DNA of 64,000 nt from Pikeienuella litoralis (lineage in GTDB: Bacteria > Pseudomonadota > Alphaproteobacteria > Rhodobacterales > Rhodobacteraceae): the NCBI RefSeq assembly GCF_037646705.1, contig NZ_JBBHER010000004.1, forward strand, positions 186,001 through 250,000. The letters are read 5' to 3'. Positions 53,845 through 64,000 of this stretch are shown here, in pieces (the first letter of the stretch is position 1; every line of letters starts with the position of its first letter). The notes under the pieces were generated by a model that was not told the origin of the DNA, did no database searches, and saw only the letters and a list, made by a program, of their open reading frames with translations. The position numbers and the translations under genes were made by a program.

Positions 53845-54893
53845 AATCCCTCCTCTTAGCCGCGGTATTCGCCGGAGTCGCCAGCGTGGCCGCCGCCGAA
53901 ATTCCGGACATCGACAGCTCGAAATGGGCCGCCGATCCGAGGGCGCACGGTATGAGCCCCGCCGAATACATCAACGCGGAAAGCCGCTCGTTTTTCGCGG
54001 ATTTCCTTGGCCGAGCGAGCGTGAACGAGTTCTTCCATTTTCGGGGGTTGACCAAGGCGGCCGACCATTGGGTGGTGTCGCCCAATCTCGACACGATCTA
54101 TTCGATCGCCGTGGTGAACGCGAAGGACGGATTCACGCTGGAGGTGCCGGAGGTGGGAGACCGATTCGTTTCCATCCAGATCATCACCGAGGACCACATG
54201 ACGCCATTCTATCTCTATGGCGGCGGCACGCATGTTTTTAAGGCCAGTGACTTTGCGACCGATTTTGTCGGAGTTGGCGTTCGTATGGGAACTAACGGCA
54301 AATCGGATGATGTAGCGAAGATAACGAAAGAATTTCAGCCGAAATACAAGATAACCGGCGCAGCGACAGTCGGCGAACTTCCTGAATTCGACAAGGAAAA
54401 GCTCAAGACGGTGCGCGCGGCTCTCCTGGTCGAGTATTCCAAACTCCCCAACTCGTTTGGCGCGATGGTGAAGCATGTTAAAGATGTCAAGGATTGGGAG
54501 TATTTCACTTATGTCACAGCCGGGGCCTGGGGCCTCTCGGCCGACGAGAACGCCATGTACGCCGCCGGCGGCCCTGAAGACGCAAAGGGCGGCAAGTGCT
54601 ACACGGCGACATTCCCTGCTGTTTCGGTCAAAGCGTTCTTTTCACTCACGATGTATGGACCCGAAAAATATCTGATGACCGATAAAGATAACATCGTGAG
54701 TTCAAGCCGCGGTGTAACCTCCAACGAGGACGGCTCTTTCAAGGTCGCCTTCGGCGCAGAGGAATGCCGCGGCCTGGCGCCCAATTACGCCGCGACCCCC
54801 GATGATGGCTGGAGCTTCCTGCTTCGCGCCTACCGCCCTGACGTTGGAGCCTTCAAGGCGTACAAGATGCCCAGCATCACGCCCGCCAGCTAA
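53841..54893 (+). CDS. DUF1254/DUF1214 periplasmic protein
   Basis: A 350-residue secreted protein coupled to the previous gene (ATGA). Signal MKSLLLAAVFAGVASVAAAE. Family features are HFRGLTKAADHWVVSPNLDT, SIAVVNAKDGFTLEVPEVGD and the closing GWSFLLRAYRPDVGAFKAY. With its neighbour and the two genes at 35-38 kb there are four members in two adjacent pairs within 20 kb. The middle (54230-54370) is a little less GC-rich than the rest. Confidence 0.87.
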   Translation: MKSLLLAAVFAGVASVAAAEIPDIDSSKWAADPRAHGMSPAEYINAESRSFFADFLGRASVNEFFHFRGLTKAADHWVVSPNLDTIYSIAVVNAKDGFTLEVPEVGDRFVSIQIITEDHMTPFYLYGGGTHVFKASDFATDFVGVGVRMGTNGKSDDVAKITKEFQPKYKITGAATVGELPEFDKEKLKTVRAALLVEYSKLPNSFGAMVKHVKDVKDWEYFTYVTAGAWGLSADENAMYAAGGPEDAKGGKCYTATFPAVSVKAFFSLTMYGPEKYLMTDKDNIVSSSRGVTSNEDGSFKVAFGAEECRGLAPNYAATPDDGWSFLLRAYRPDVGAFKAYKMPSITPAS

Positions 54894-55830
54894 GACTATC
54901 CGGCGACGCCGCCGGGTCATGTCGGGAGTTCCATTTTCCACTGTTCTCCACATCAGCGTCGTGAGCCGTGACAGGAGGTGTGCGATGGCGGCCGCGATCA
55001 TGGTGCGGAAGAGTCTTGACGTCCGGCATTGCGCCCACCGGCCCGGAAAACGCGGCTGGCGGCGCAGGTCGGCGGCGCAACGCCTCGGATCGTCCGCGAC
55101 ACGCCGCCCCGCAATGTTTGCCTGCAAACGCGAAAGCGGCCCGGCCTCGCGGTCAAACTGGGGCCTGATCATTCTGACCGTCGCATCCCCCGAGGGCGTG
55201 CGCCGGATCACCTGCGCCGCGCAGCGATAGGAGGCGCCAGGCTCGAAGTCGCGCCGGGCGGCGCGCGCCCGCGGCCATATCCCGAATGACGCCGCCTCCA
55301 CGAAATTGCCATGTCTGGGTCCCGATCGGGCGGCGGAGGCGTGGAGCCACGCATCACGCGAGTGGACCGAGGCCAAAATCCGATTCGCCGTCATGTTCGG
55401 CGCGAAGCTCGTCAGCCGGGGACGAGAACCGACCCCGCACGGAAACCATCGGACAGTTCCCCACCTTGAGATCATAGAGTCCACTATCCATGAGGGTGCG
55501 CAAAAATGTAAAATTCGGCCCGGACCATCTCATCTCGGCCCCGGACAGTCCGACAGTCTCGCGCGGCCGACCGCGTTGACTGCGCCAGCGATTTTAGCCG
55601 CAGGCGACACGACGCGCCCCCTCGCGCGCATTCGGACGGGCTGCGACCGGCCACGCGCCGCATATCGGCCCCGGCCCCGGGCTTCCCCAACTCATTGCGC
55701 CGCCGTCGGCTCTCCGGAAGCCTCGCCCGCATTCGGCGTGAATTCCGGGCGCGCCACCTTCGCAGATCAGGCTGACCCCGCTGCGAACATCGGCTTCAGC
55801 GCAACGGACAGGGAAAGCGTTACGCTGTGC
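54894..55830. other. Gene-free stretch of about 940 bases before recA
   Basis: Several open frames cross it on both strands, as expected in high-GC DNA, but none has a family motif, a signal peptide or a ribosome site that convinces me. It separates the accessory block from the recA backbone and may be the decayed remains of a gene. Confidence 0.45.
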
Positions 55831-55877
55831 GGCTCCCCACCCCGTCTCACTCTCCGGAGGACGCGGGGTGGGGAGCC
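55831..55877 (-). terminator. Large hairpin downstream of recA
   Basis: A perfect 14-bp inverted repeat GGCTCCCCACCCCG/CGGGGTGGGGAGCC around a 19-base loop that itself contains CTCCGGAG. It begins 52 bases past the recA stop on the minus strand. There is no T-run, so it may work as a Rho-assisted end or 3' stabiliser. Confidence 0.7.
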
Positions 55878-55928
55878 TCTCCTCAATGAGGGCTTCGCTG
55901 CGGAGAACGCCGATCTCACCCCGGCGAC

Positions 55929-57011
55929 TCAGGCCTCCAGCACATCATCTCCGAGCGGAGCGTCCGGCTCTCCCGTCGCCATCGCCAGATTCAATCCATG
56001 CGCGGCCCGAATCCGCCCCTCGATCGCCTGAGCGATGTCCGGGTTGTCTCTCATGAACTGCTTGGCGTTCTCGCGGCCCTGGCCGATCCGTTCGTCTCCA
56101 TAGGAGAACCAGGAGCCGGATTTCTCGACCACCCCGGCCTTGACGCCAAGATCGATCAGTTCGCCAACCTTGGAGATGCCTTCGCCATACATGATATCGA
56201 ACTCGGCCTGTCTGAACGGCGGCGCGACCTTGTTTTTCACCACCTTCACCCGCGTCGCGTTGCCAACGACCTCGTCACGGTCCTTGATCGCGCCGATCCG
56301 CCGGATATCCAGCCGAACGGAGGCGTAGAATTTCAGCGCGTTGCCGCCAGTCGTCGTCTCCGGGCTGCCGAACATCACGCCGATCTTCATGCGGATCTGG
56401 TTGATAAAGATCACCATGCACTTGGAGCGGGAGATGGAGCCGGTGAGCTTGCGCATCGCCTGACTCATCAGCCGGGCGTGGACCCCGACCGAGCTGTCGC
56501 CCATATCGCCTTCAAGCTCCGAGCGGGGAGTCAGCGCCGCCACGGAATCGACCACGACGACGGACACCGCGCCCGACCGCACCAGCGTATCGGTGATCTC
56601 CAGCGCCTGCTCTCCGGCGTCGGGTTGCGAGATCAGCAATTCGTCGATGTCGACGCCCAGCTTCCGCGCATAACCCGGATCGAGCGCATGCTCCGCGTCG
56701 ACAAAGGCGCAGACGCCGCCATTCTTCTGCTCTTCAGCGATGACATGCAGCGCCAGCGTGGTTTTCCCAGAACTTTCGGGGCCGTAAATCTCGATGATCC
56801 GCCCCTTTGGCAGGCCGCCGATGCCGAGACCGATATCCAGACCGAGCGAGCCGGTGGAGATCGCGGCGACATCCATCACCGCCTCCCTTTGGCCGAGCTT
56901 CATGATCGAGCCCTTGCCAAAGCTCCGCTCGATCTGGGCCAAAGCCGATTCAAGCGCCTTCGCCTTGTCCATCTCTTTTTTCTCCGCCAACTTCAGTATC
57001 GTGCTCGACAT
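55929..57011 (-). CDS. recA: Recombinase RecA
   Basis: A 360-residue DNA-dependent ATPase for homologous recombination and SOS induction. I start at ATG 57011 (MSSTILKLAEKKEMDKAKAL) with GGAAGGGG upstream; the frame extends 16 codons further without conservation. Walker A is GPESSGKTT. FVDAEHALDPGYARKLGVDI, SVAALTPRSELEGDMGD and FINQIRMKIGVMFGSPETTT are near-invariant in RecA, the last being loop L2. The C-terminal tail is short and ends EPDAPLGDDVLEA. An SOS box lies 75 bases upstream. Confidence 0.98.
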   Translation of the reverse strand: MSSTILKLAEKKEMDKAKALESALAQIERSFGKGSIMKLGQREAVMDVAAISTGSLGLDIGLGIGGLPKGRIIEIYGPESSGKTTLALHVIAEEQKNGGVCAFVDAEHALDPGYARKLGVDIDELLISQPDAGEQALEITDTLVRSGAVSVVVVDSVAALTPRSELEGDMGDSSVGVHARLMSQAMRKLTGSISRSKCMVIFINQIRMKIGVMFGSPETTTGGNALKFYASVRLDIRRIGAIKDRDEVVGNATRVKVVKNKVAPPFRQAEFDIMYGEGISKVGELIDLGVKAGVVEKSGSWFSYGDERIGQGRENAKQFMRDNPDIAQAIEGRIRAAHGLNLAMATGEPDAPLGDDVLEA

Positions 57012-57085
57012 TGCGGATTCCCCTTCCGAGTGCAACCGACAGGATCGTGGGCGCCACATGTTTGTGTAGCACCTTAGCGTCAGGA

Positions 57086-57100
57086 GAACAAATAGGGAAT
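57086..57100 (-). promoter_or_regulatory. LexA/SOS box upstream of recA
   Basis: On the minus strand the bases read ATTC-CCTATTT-GTTC, one mismatch from the alphaproteobacterial LexA site GTTC-N7-GTTC. It lies in the cckA-recA gap, 75 bases before the recA start, where a repressor would cover the promoter. Confidence 0.75.
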
Positions 57101-57140
57101 ATTCTTTTTTTCCGTCAGGGCCGGCGCCCCCGGCCGCGCC

Positions 57141-59474
57141 TCATCCTGCGCCGGTCATTTCGCGCGCACTTTCCTTTCGCCGAACCGGCGGGCATCTCTC
57201 CTTCACCGCGACGCCGAGCTCCTCCAGCGAGAACGGCTTCGCGAGGAAGCTGCAGTTTTCTATCTTGTTCAGGCCCTTGCTGAACACATCTTCAGCGTAA
57301 CCTGACGTGAATATGACGGAAAGCCATGGTCGCGCGCGGCGCGCCTCGCGCACCCATGCGGGCCCGTCGAGCCCCGGCATCACCACGTCCGACACCACCA
57401 GATCCACCTCCACCGCCGGATCGTCAAGGATGGCGAGCGCGGCTTCCGCGTGTTCGGCTTCAATCACGTCGTATCCGCGAAGACGAAGCGCGCGCGCCGC
57501 AAATGCGCGAACCGAGGCTTCGTCTTCGACCAGGAGAACCCGCCCCGCGCCGGTCAGATCTGTCGCCTGAGCGGACCGCTCACGCGCGCTCTCAGGCGTC
57601 GCCGCCGCCTCCAGCCGCGGGATCAGAAGCGTGAACACCGAACCCACGCCCGGTTCGCTATCAACGAAGATGAAGCCGCCGGTCTGCTTGACGATGCCAT
57701 ATGCGGTGGAGAGGCCCAGCCCGGTGCCCTCCCCCTGCCGTTTTGTCGTGAAAAAGGGCTCGAAGACCTTCGCTCGCGTCTCGTCGCTCATTCCCATGCC
57801 GCGATCGGTGATCTCGATCCGCACATAATCTCCGACCGGCGCCACCGCCCGATCCCGCCGCAGCTCTTCGCGCAGGGTTTCGTTTCGGCAATCGATCCGG
57901 ACCTCGCCACCTTCCGGCATCGCGTCCCGGGCGTTGACCACGAGATTCAGGATAACCTGTTCGAATTGCCTCTGATCGACCCAGACGGGCCATAGCGCCG
58001 GCTCGCAATTCAGCCGCAGCGTCACCCGCTCGCCGAGCAGCCGGTCGAAAAGATGGCCGAGCTCGTCCATGACGTCGGGGAGACGGCAGGCCCGCGGGTC
58101 CAGTTTCTGTTGGCGGGAGAAGGCCAGCAACTGGCGCACCAGCGCGGCGGCGCGGTTGGCGTTCTGCCGGATCTGGGTCAGGTCTCCGAAATCGGGGTCA
58201 GTCTCGTCGCGGCGCATCGCCATCAGGTCGCAATGGCCGAGAATCGCGGTCAGGAGATTGTTGAAATCATGCGCGACGCCGCCCGCGAGCTGACCTACCG
58301 CCTGCATCTTCTGAGACTGGACGAATTGACGCTCTTTCGCCTCCAGATCGGTGGCGTCCCAGAGCACGGCGAGAATCTCGTGCGAGTCGCCCGTAATCGG
58401 CTTCATCGCGATCTGGAGATAAAGCTCGCGGTCGCGCCGCGTGGCGCGTGCGAGATCCGGGCGCCCGGCGCCCCTCCCCGCCGCCGCTTCCGCGATGCGC
58501 GCCCCGATCGGCCGTCCGAGTCCCTGCACCACCTCGCTGAACGCCGCATTCTCGACCGCGTCCGGGCCGAGCAGAGCCGTCGCGGCCGCATTCATCGCCT
58601 CGATCACCCCCGCCGCCGACAGTCGGACCAGCGCCACCGGCGCCTCCTCGAAAAACGTCGTGCCCGGCGCGCCGCGCGCCAGCGCGGTCATCGGGAAGAT
58701 CAGCGCGCCTGTCGCCCCACCCGAAAGAGGCGCGGCGGCGACGATCGCGCGCCCCGCCTCTGGCAACATGGTCTCGGCGTGCCCGCGCCCCTCCGTTCGC
58801 GCCTCGTCCAGCGCGGCGAAGGCGGCGGCCTGATCGACAGCGCCCAACGCCTCGAACGCGGCGTTCGCCTCCCGGATCTCGCCATCCGTCCGACGAACGG
58901 CGAACGCGTAGACGGCGCCCTCATGGCTCGCCGCCGGCTCTTCCGGCTCCGGGGTCAGCGTCCAGATCAACTGGCGCTTCCGCTCGGCGCGCCCGACCCG
59001 GATTGACAAAATCCGGCCATCCGGCCCCGGCCTGCGCTCCAGCGCCACGCCTTCGCGAAGCGCCTTGTTCGCCAGTCGGTAAACCAGGGCGTCGCCCGCC
59101 GCCTCGTCCCCCGTCAGCGCTCCCAGGCGAGGCCCGAGGGAGCGCCCTCGGGTCGCCATTGAGCCGAAGGCCGGATTGCAGAGAAGCAGCCGCCCCTGAT
59201 CATCGCTGAGCGCGGCCGGCGCGCCGGCGCGCCCATGAAGCGCCGCGAACCCCGCCGCCGCGTTCGCCCGGCCCCGGCGGATGAGAACCGCGACCGAGGC
59301 TCCCGCCCCCGCGATGGCCACTGCGCCAACGATGACCCGGAGCGTGTCCGAGGCGACCGACGGCGCGCCTTCTGAAAGAAGAAACGCGCCGCCCCCCGCC
59401 AGAACGAGGGACGCCAGCGCAAGAGCGAGCCACGGCCAAGCCTGAGCGTTCTCGCCGCCTTCGGGTTCAGCCAT
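57141..59474 (-). CDS. cckA: CckA-type hybrid sensor histidine kinase
   Basis: A 777-residue membrane kinase. I prefer ATG 59474 (MAEPEGGENAQAWPW) with AGGTGAG before it over the TTG seven codons earlier. Two membrane helices (about 14-35 and 42-65) are followed by PAS-like regions. The H-box is GGVAHDFNNLLTAILGHCDL and the ATPase G-boxes include ITDRGMGMSDETRAKVFEPF and GEGTGLGLSTAYGIVKQTGG. A C-terminal receiver has the phosphorylatable Asp in DLVVSDVVMPGLDG and ends FTSGYAEDVFSKGL, LAKPFSLEEL, as in CckA. CckA feeds phosphate through ChpT to CtrA. A CtrA-type box lies just upstream. Confidence 0.92.
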   Translation of the reverse strand: MAEPEGGENAQAWPWLALALASLVLAGGGAFLLSEGAPSVASDTLRVIVGAVAIAGAGASVAVLIRRGRANAAAGFAALHGRAGAPAALSDDQGRLLLCNPAFGSMATRGRSLGPRLGALTGDEAAGDALVYRLANKALREGVALERRPGPDGRILSIRVGRAERKRQLIWTLTPEPEEPAASHEGAVYAFAVRRTDGEIREANAAFEALGAVDQAAAFAALDEARTEGRGHAETMLPEAGRAIVAAAPLSGGATGALIFPMTALARGAPGTTFFEEAPVALVRLSAAGVIEAMNAAATALLGPDAVENAAFSEVVQGLGRPIGARIAEAAAGRGAGRPDLARATRRDRELYLQIAMKPITGDSHEILAVLWDATDLEAKERQFVQSQKMQAVGQLAGGVAHDFNNLLTAILGHCDLMAMRRDETDPDFGDLTQIRQNANRAAALVRQLLAFSRQQKLDPRACRLPDVMDELGHLFDRLLGERVTLRLNCEPALWPVWVDQRQFEQVILNLVVNARDAMPEGGEVRIDCRNETLREELRRDRAVAPVGDYVRIEITDRGMGMSDETRAKVFEPFFTTKRQGEGTGLGLSTAYGIVKQTGGFIFVDSEPGVGSVFTLLIPRLEAAATPESARERSAQATDLTGAGRVLLVEDEASVRAFAARALRLRGYDVIEAEHAEAALAILDDPAVEVDLVVSDVVMPGLDGPAWVREARRARPWLSVIFTSGYAEDVFSKGLNKIENCSFLAKPFSLEELGVAVKERCPPVRRKESAREMTGAG

Positions 59475-59523
59475 AGAACTCACCTGAAGCCTCAAAACAT
59501 GCCGATCTATGCGACCTTAGACG

Positions 59524-59539
59524 TTAACGGTGAGTTAAC
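59524..59539. promoter_or_regulatory. CtrA-binding box upstream of cckA
   Basis: TTAAC-GGTGA-GTTAAC is an exact fit to the palindromic TTAAC-N5-GTTAAC form described for Rhodobacterales and to the Caulobacter TTAA-N7-TTAAC form. It sits 50 bases before the chosen cckA start in the 130-base gap to the preceding gene. It suggests that CtrA feeds back on its own kinase. Confidence 0.75.
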
Positions 59540-59604
59540 GAACAATCCGCAGTAATTTTCGCAATAGCGTTTAAAATTCAGCGCCGCCGTTGGTAGGCGG
59601 CCAT

Positions 59605-60774
59605 TCACGCCGCAGTCATAACAGCGCAGAAAAATCCATCGGCGCCTTCATCCGGCAAATGGCGCATGCGCGCAATTTCCGTCAGACGATGCTCTCGCTG
59701 AAAAAGGTCGGCCTGCGCCGCATTCTCCGCCGACAGGATTGAGCATGTCGCATAGGCGATGCGGCCGCCTGGCTTCAGATACGCCAGCGCGGCGGCGAAA
59801 GCCGCGCGTTGATCGGCGATCCGGGTCGCCAGAAGATCCGGCGTCAGCCGCCATTTCGTTTCCGGATCCCGCCGCCAGGCGCCCGAACCTGAACAGGGCG
59901 CGTCGACGAAAACAAGATCGCAGGCGCCGCGGAGCGCACCGAGAACCGCGCCATCCGCAATCTCCACCTTTGCGCCGGCCCTGGCCGCGCGCGCCGGAAT
60001 ATCGCGCATCCGAATCGGCGACACGTCATGCGCGATCACCCTGCCCCTCCCGCTCATCAATGACGTAAAAGCGAGCGCCTTACCCCCTCCACCCGCACAA
60101 AAATCCAGCACGGTCTCTCCCGGCGCAGGCGCGGCGAGCGCGGCCGCCATCTGGCTCGCTTCATCCTGCGGCTCGGCCCAGCCGTCGACGAGGACTCGGC
60201 TCCCGGCGACACGCGCTCCGGGCTTGCAACGGATCGCGCCGGGCGTGGGGAGCGCGGCGGCGTCTACGCCATCCGCCGCGAGCGCCGAGAGAACTCCGTC
60301 CCGGTCCGCCTTCAGCCGATTGACCCGCAGATCCACCGGCGCGCGGTGCGAGAGCGCCTCCATGACCGCCGCGTAGCGCGCGCCGAGGTCCTCCTTGAGG
60401 ATCGGCTCCAGCCAGTCAGGGTGATCGAAACGCACCGGGTCGGGCGCAGCGCGCCGCCGCCCCGTCGCCTCCGCTTCCGTCAGCGGCGCGGGCGCATGGC
60501 CCACGCCGGAGAAGATCTCTTCAATCGGCCAGCCTTCCGAGAGCGCAAGCCCATGCGCCAGTCCCCGCCCGCCTGTGGCGCCGGACAGCGCGCCGAGAGA
60601 TCGTCGCCGGCGCAGGCATGTGTAGACAATGTCCCCGACCGCCCGCCGATCGCCGGAGCCGGCGTAGCGATTGGCGCGCCCCCAACCGCGCAGGAGCGGC
60701 TCCATGCGGCCCGCGCCAGCCTCCCATGCGTCCAGAAGACTGATCGCGGCGGCGACCCGCGCGGCGGGCGTCAC
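59605..60774 (-). CDS. RsmB/NOP2-type 16S rRNA (cytosine-C5) methyltransferase
   Basis: A 389-residue SAM-dependent RNA methyltransferase. An N-terminal helical region is followed by the ribosomal-RNA binding part (PVDLRVNRLKADRDGVLSAL). SAM-binding motif I is VLDFCAGGGGKALAF; motif IV FVDAPCSGSGAWRRDPETKW and motif VI AYATCSI carry the two catalytic cysteines. RsmB methylates C967 of E. coli 16S rRNA; the alphaproteobacterial orthologue is likely but other family members look similar, so I leave the symbol open. It ends 130 bases before cckA on the same strand. Confidence 0.9.
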   Translation of the reverse strand: MTPAARVAAAISLLDAWEAGAGRMEPLLRGWGRANRYAGSGDRRAVGDIVYTCLRRRRSLGALSGATGGRGLAHGLALSEGWPIEEIFSGVGHAPAPLTEAEATGRRRAAPDPVRFDHPDWLEPILKEDLGARYAAVMEALSHRAPVDLRVNRLKADRDGVLSALAADGVDAAALPTPGAIRCKPGARVAGSRVLVDGWAEPQDEASQMAAALAAPAPGETVLDFCAGGGGKALAFTSLMSGRGRVIAHDVSPIRMRDIPARAARAGAKVEIADGAVLGALRGACDLVFVDAPCSGSGAWRRDPETKWRLTPDLLATRIADQRAAFAAALAYLKPGGRIAYATCSILSAENAAQADLFQREHRLTEIARMRHLPDEGADGFFCAVMTAA

Positions 60775-61331
60775 GCCCCGCGCCCCAAAGCGTCGGGGCT
60801 CCGGCCCGAGGCGAAGCCCGCCTTCATGATCGTCGGATCGCCGGCTGCGCCGACCCGCCTCGAAACATCCACGAGCCCATCCTATCCAACAATTCGGGTT
60901 CTTTCATGCGATCCGCGCGGCGTCATCGCCCGCCACCTTACCCGCGCGCGCCTCGCCTTCAGGATTTTAGGGATCGCCTTTGACGATGTCCACGTTCCAA
61001 CCCGCCATACAGTCGGCTGAGCGCGGCGGCGCCTTGGGGCGCTTTTCGCAAGCCGCCGGCCAAGACGCCGAAACGTTCGGACGGCCCGAACGGCGGAGGA
61101 CCGACCCGCGATCCGACGCTCATGTTCAGGACCATGGCCGCCCCAGGCGCTGCATGGCCGTTCGGAGGATCAGGGCGGGCCATTCCACGCGCATCCCAAC
61201 GGGCCGGCGCGGCGGAGACCCTGTTCGCCGTCTCGACAAGCGCGTCGTCAACACCGGCTATCTGGCCGCGCGCGAGCGGATCGTCGCCGCGGCGCCGAAA
61301 TCAACCGACCAGCGATCTCCGGTCGGATCAG
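60775..61331. other. Gene-free stretch between the rRNA methyltransferase gene and acs
   Basis: About 560 bases. Frames on both strands are open but have no recognisable motifs. The left end must contain the promoter of the methyltransferase gene. Confidence 0.4.
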
Positions 61332-61368
61332 GCGAAGAGCCCGCCTTCAGGACGGGCCCTTCGCTTTT
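61332..61368. terminator. Terminator-like hairpin after acs
   Basis: GCGAAG-A-GCCCG pairs with CGGGC-C-CTTCGC across a nine-base loop (61332-61364), with TTTT next to it on the plus-strand side. It begins five bases past the acs stop. Confidence 0.7.
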
Positions 61369-61372
61369 CGCG

Positions 61373-63319
<1,947 letters not shown>

Positions 63320-63352
63320 GACGGATCCTTTTGTCAGTCTTCATCTGCAAAC

Positions 63353-64000
63353 TCAAAGCGCCAGGTACTCCTGCCGCAATCCGGCGTCTTCCAGAACTTC
63401 CCGCGCCGCGCCGTCAAATGCAACCTGCCCCATATCGAGAATGATCGCCCGATCCGCGAGCCGCAACGCGGCGATGGCGTTCTGCTCGACGATCAGCGTC
63501 GTCATGCCCAGCGATTTGATATGCTCCAGCGTCTTCTCGATCTCCTGCACGATCACCGGGGCCAACCCTTCATAGGGTTCATCCAGAAGAAGAAGCTTCA
63601 CATCGCGCGCCAGCGCGCGGCCGATGGCCAGCATCTGCTGCTCTCCGCCAGAGAGCGTGGCGCCGTCCTGTTTCCGCCGTTCGCCCAGGCGCGGGAAAAG
63701 GCCGTAGATCTCGTCGATCGACCAGCCCTTCGGCGGTGCGATCTGGGCCAGTTGCAGATTCTCCTCCACCGAAAGCCCGGGGATGATCCGTCGATCCTCC
63801 GGCACCAGACCGACGCCGACCCCCGCCGCCTGATACGCCTTCATCTGGTGCAGGGGTTTTCCGTCGAGCCAGATCTCCCCTTTGGCGAGTTGCGGCGCGG
63901 CGACCCGCGCGATGGCGCGGAGGGTTGAGGTCTTCCCCGCGCCGTTCCGGCCCAGCAGCGCCACGATCTCGCCTTCGCGGATATCGAAGCTGACGCCCTG
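63353..64000 (-). CDS. livF: Branched-chain amino acid ABC transporter ATP-binding protein LivF (5' end cut by window edge)
   Basis: At least 216 residues of an ATPase; the start lies beyond the window. Walker A is LGRNGAGKTST, VGLVPEDRRIIPGLSVEENL is typical of LivF, the signature is LSGGEQQMLAIG and Walker B LLLLDEPYEGLAP. The ending GLRQEYLAL is normal. It should energise uptake of branched-chain amino acids or a related compound with LivG, H, M and K encoded outside the window. Its closeness to acs suggests a joint carboxylate or amino-acid function. Confidence 0.94.
   Translation of the reverse strand, partial: QGVSFDIREGEIVALLGRNGAGKTSTLRAIARVAAPQLAKGEIWLDGKPLHQMKAYQAAGVGVGLVPEDRRIIPGLSVEENLQLAQIAPPKGWSIDEIYGLFPRLGERRKQDGATLSGGEQQMLAIGRALARDVKLLLLDEPYEGLAPVIVQEIEKTLEHIKSLGMTTLIVEQNAIAALRLADRAIILDMGQVAFDGAAREVLEDAGLRQEYLAL

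Noticed and set aside
54894..55928. Frames before recA as a hypothetical gene
   Set aside because: Frames on both strands lack ribosome sites, motifs and plausible residue composition.

Overview
The window is high-GC (roughly two-thirds G+C by eye) and reads as an alphaproteobacterial chromosome, most likely Rhodobacterales. This rests on the recA/cckA neighbourhood, a GTTC-N7-GTTC-type SOS box upstream of recA, a TTAAC-N5-GTTAAC CtrA-type box upstream of cckA, a membrane-anchored cytochrome c divergent from pheA, the yejABEF operon and the acs/livF pair. I ran no searches; family names come from motifs, lengths and gene order.

Layout. 1-16.7 kb is conserved backbone: putA (lacking only its last residues), an amino-acid/amide-type binding protein, an aldo/keto reductase overlapping an HSD10-like SDR, a yej peptide-ABC operon with two tandem yejA copies and an inserted small lipoprotein gene, a membrane-anchored cytochrome c and pheA. 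At 16.77 kb lies tRNA-Ser(CGA), the likely integration site for the accessory region that follows. From 16.9 to about 35 kb there is a truncated tyrosine integrase, an AT-rich sulfotransferase gene, relics of IS5-, IS3- and IS21-type transposases and a serine recombinase, a decayed patatin gene, and a three-gene cassette (20.8-25.9 kb) that looks like an alpha-helical pore-forming toxin system with a secreted lectin-like partner. Further on are a GMC oxidoreductase with a Tat-signal partner, a beta-propeller/cupredoxin/membrane-protein trio, a methyltransferase relic and a frameshifted AraC gene.

35-55 kb is metabolic accessory DNA: two pairs of DUF1254/DUF1214 periplasmic proteins (35.3-38.3 and 52.8-54.9 kb), two small membrane proteins, a DadA-like FAD oxidoreductase heading a five-gene dipeptide-type ABC operon, two NAD(P)-dependent reductases, bioY and a large secreted NHL/Vgb-like propeller protein. 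55.9-64 kb returns to backbone: recA, a CckA-type hybrid kinase, an RsmB-like rRNA methyltransferase, acs and the start-less livF.

The most interesting part is the toxin-like cassette at 20840-25877. A 405-residue protein with the layout of alpha-xenorhabdolysin A (XaxA/YaxA) is followed by an 805-residue coiled-coil protein with its own central hydrophobic hairpin, and by a secreted protein with a ricin-B-like C-terminus whose start codon overlaps the preceding stop. A decayed patatin-like phospholipase sits immediately upstream. I do not recognise this exact combination.
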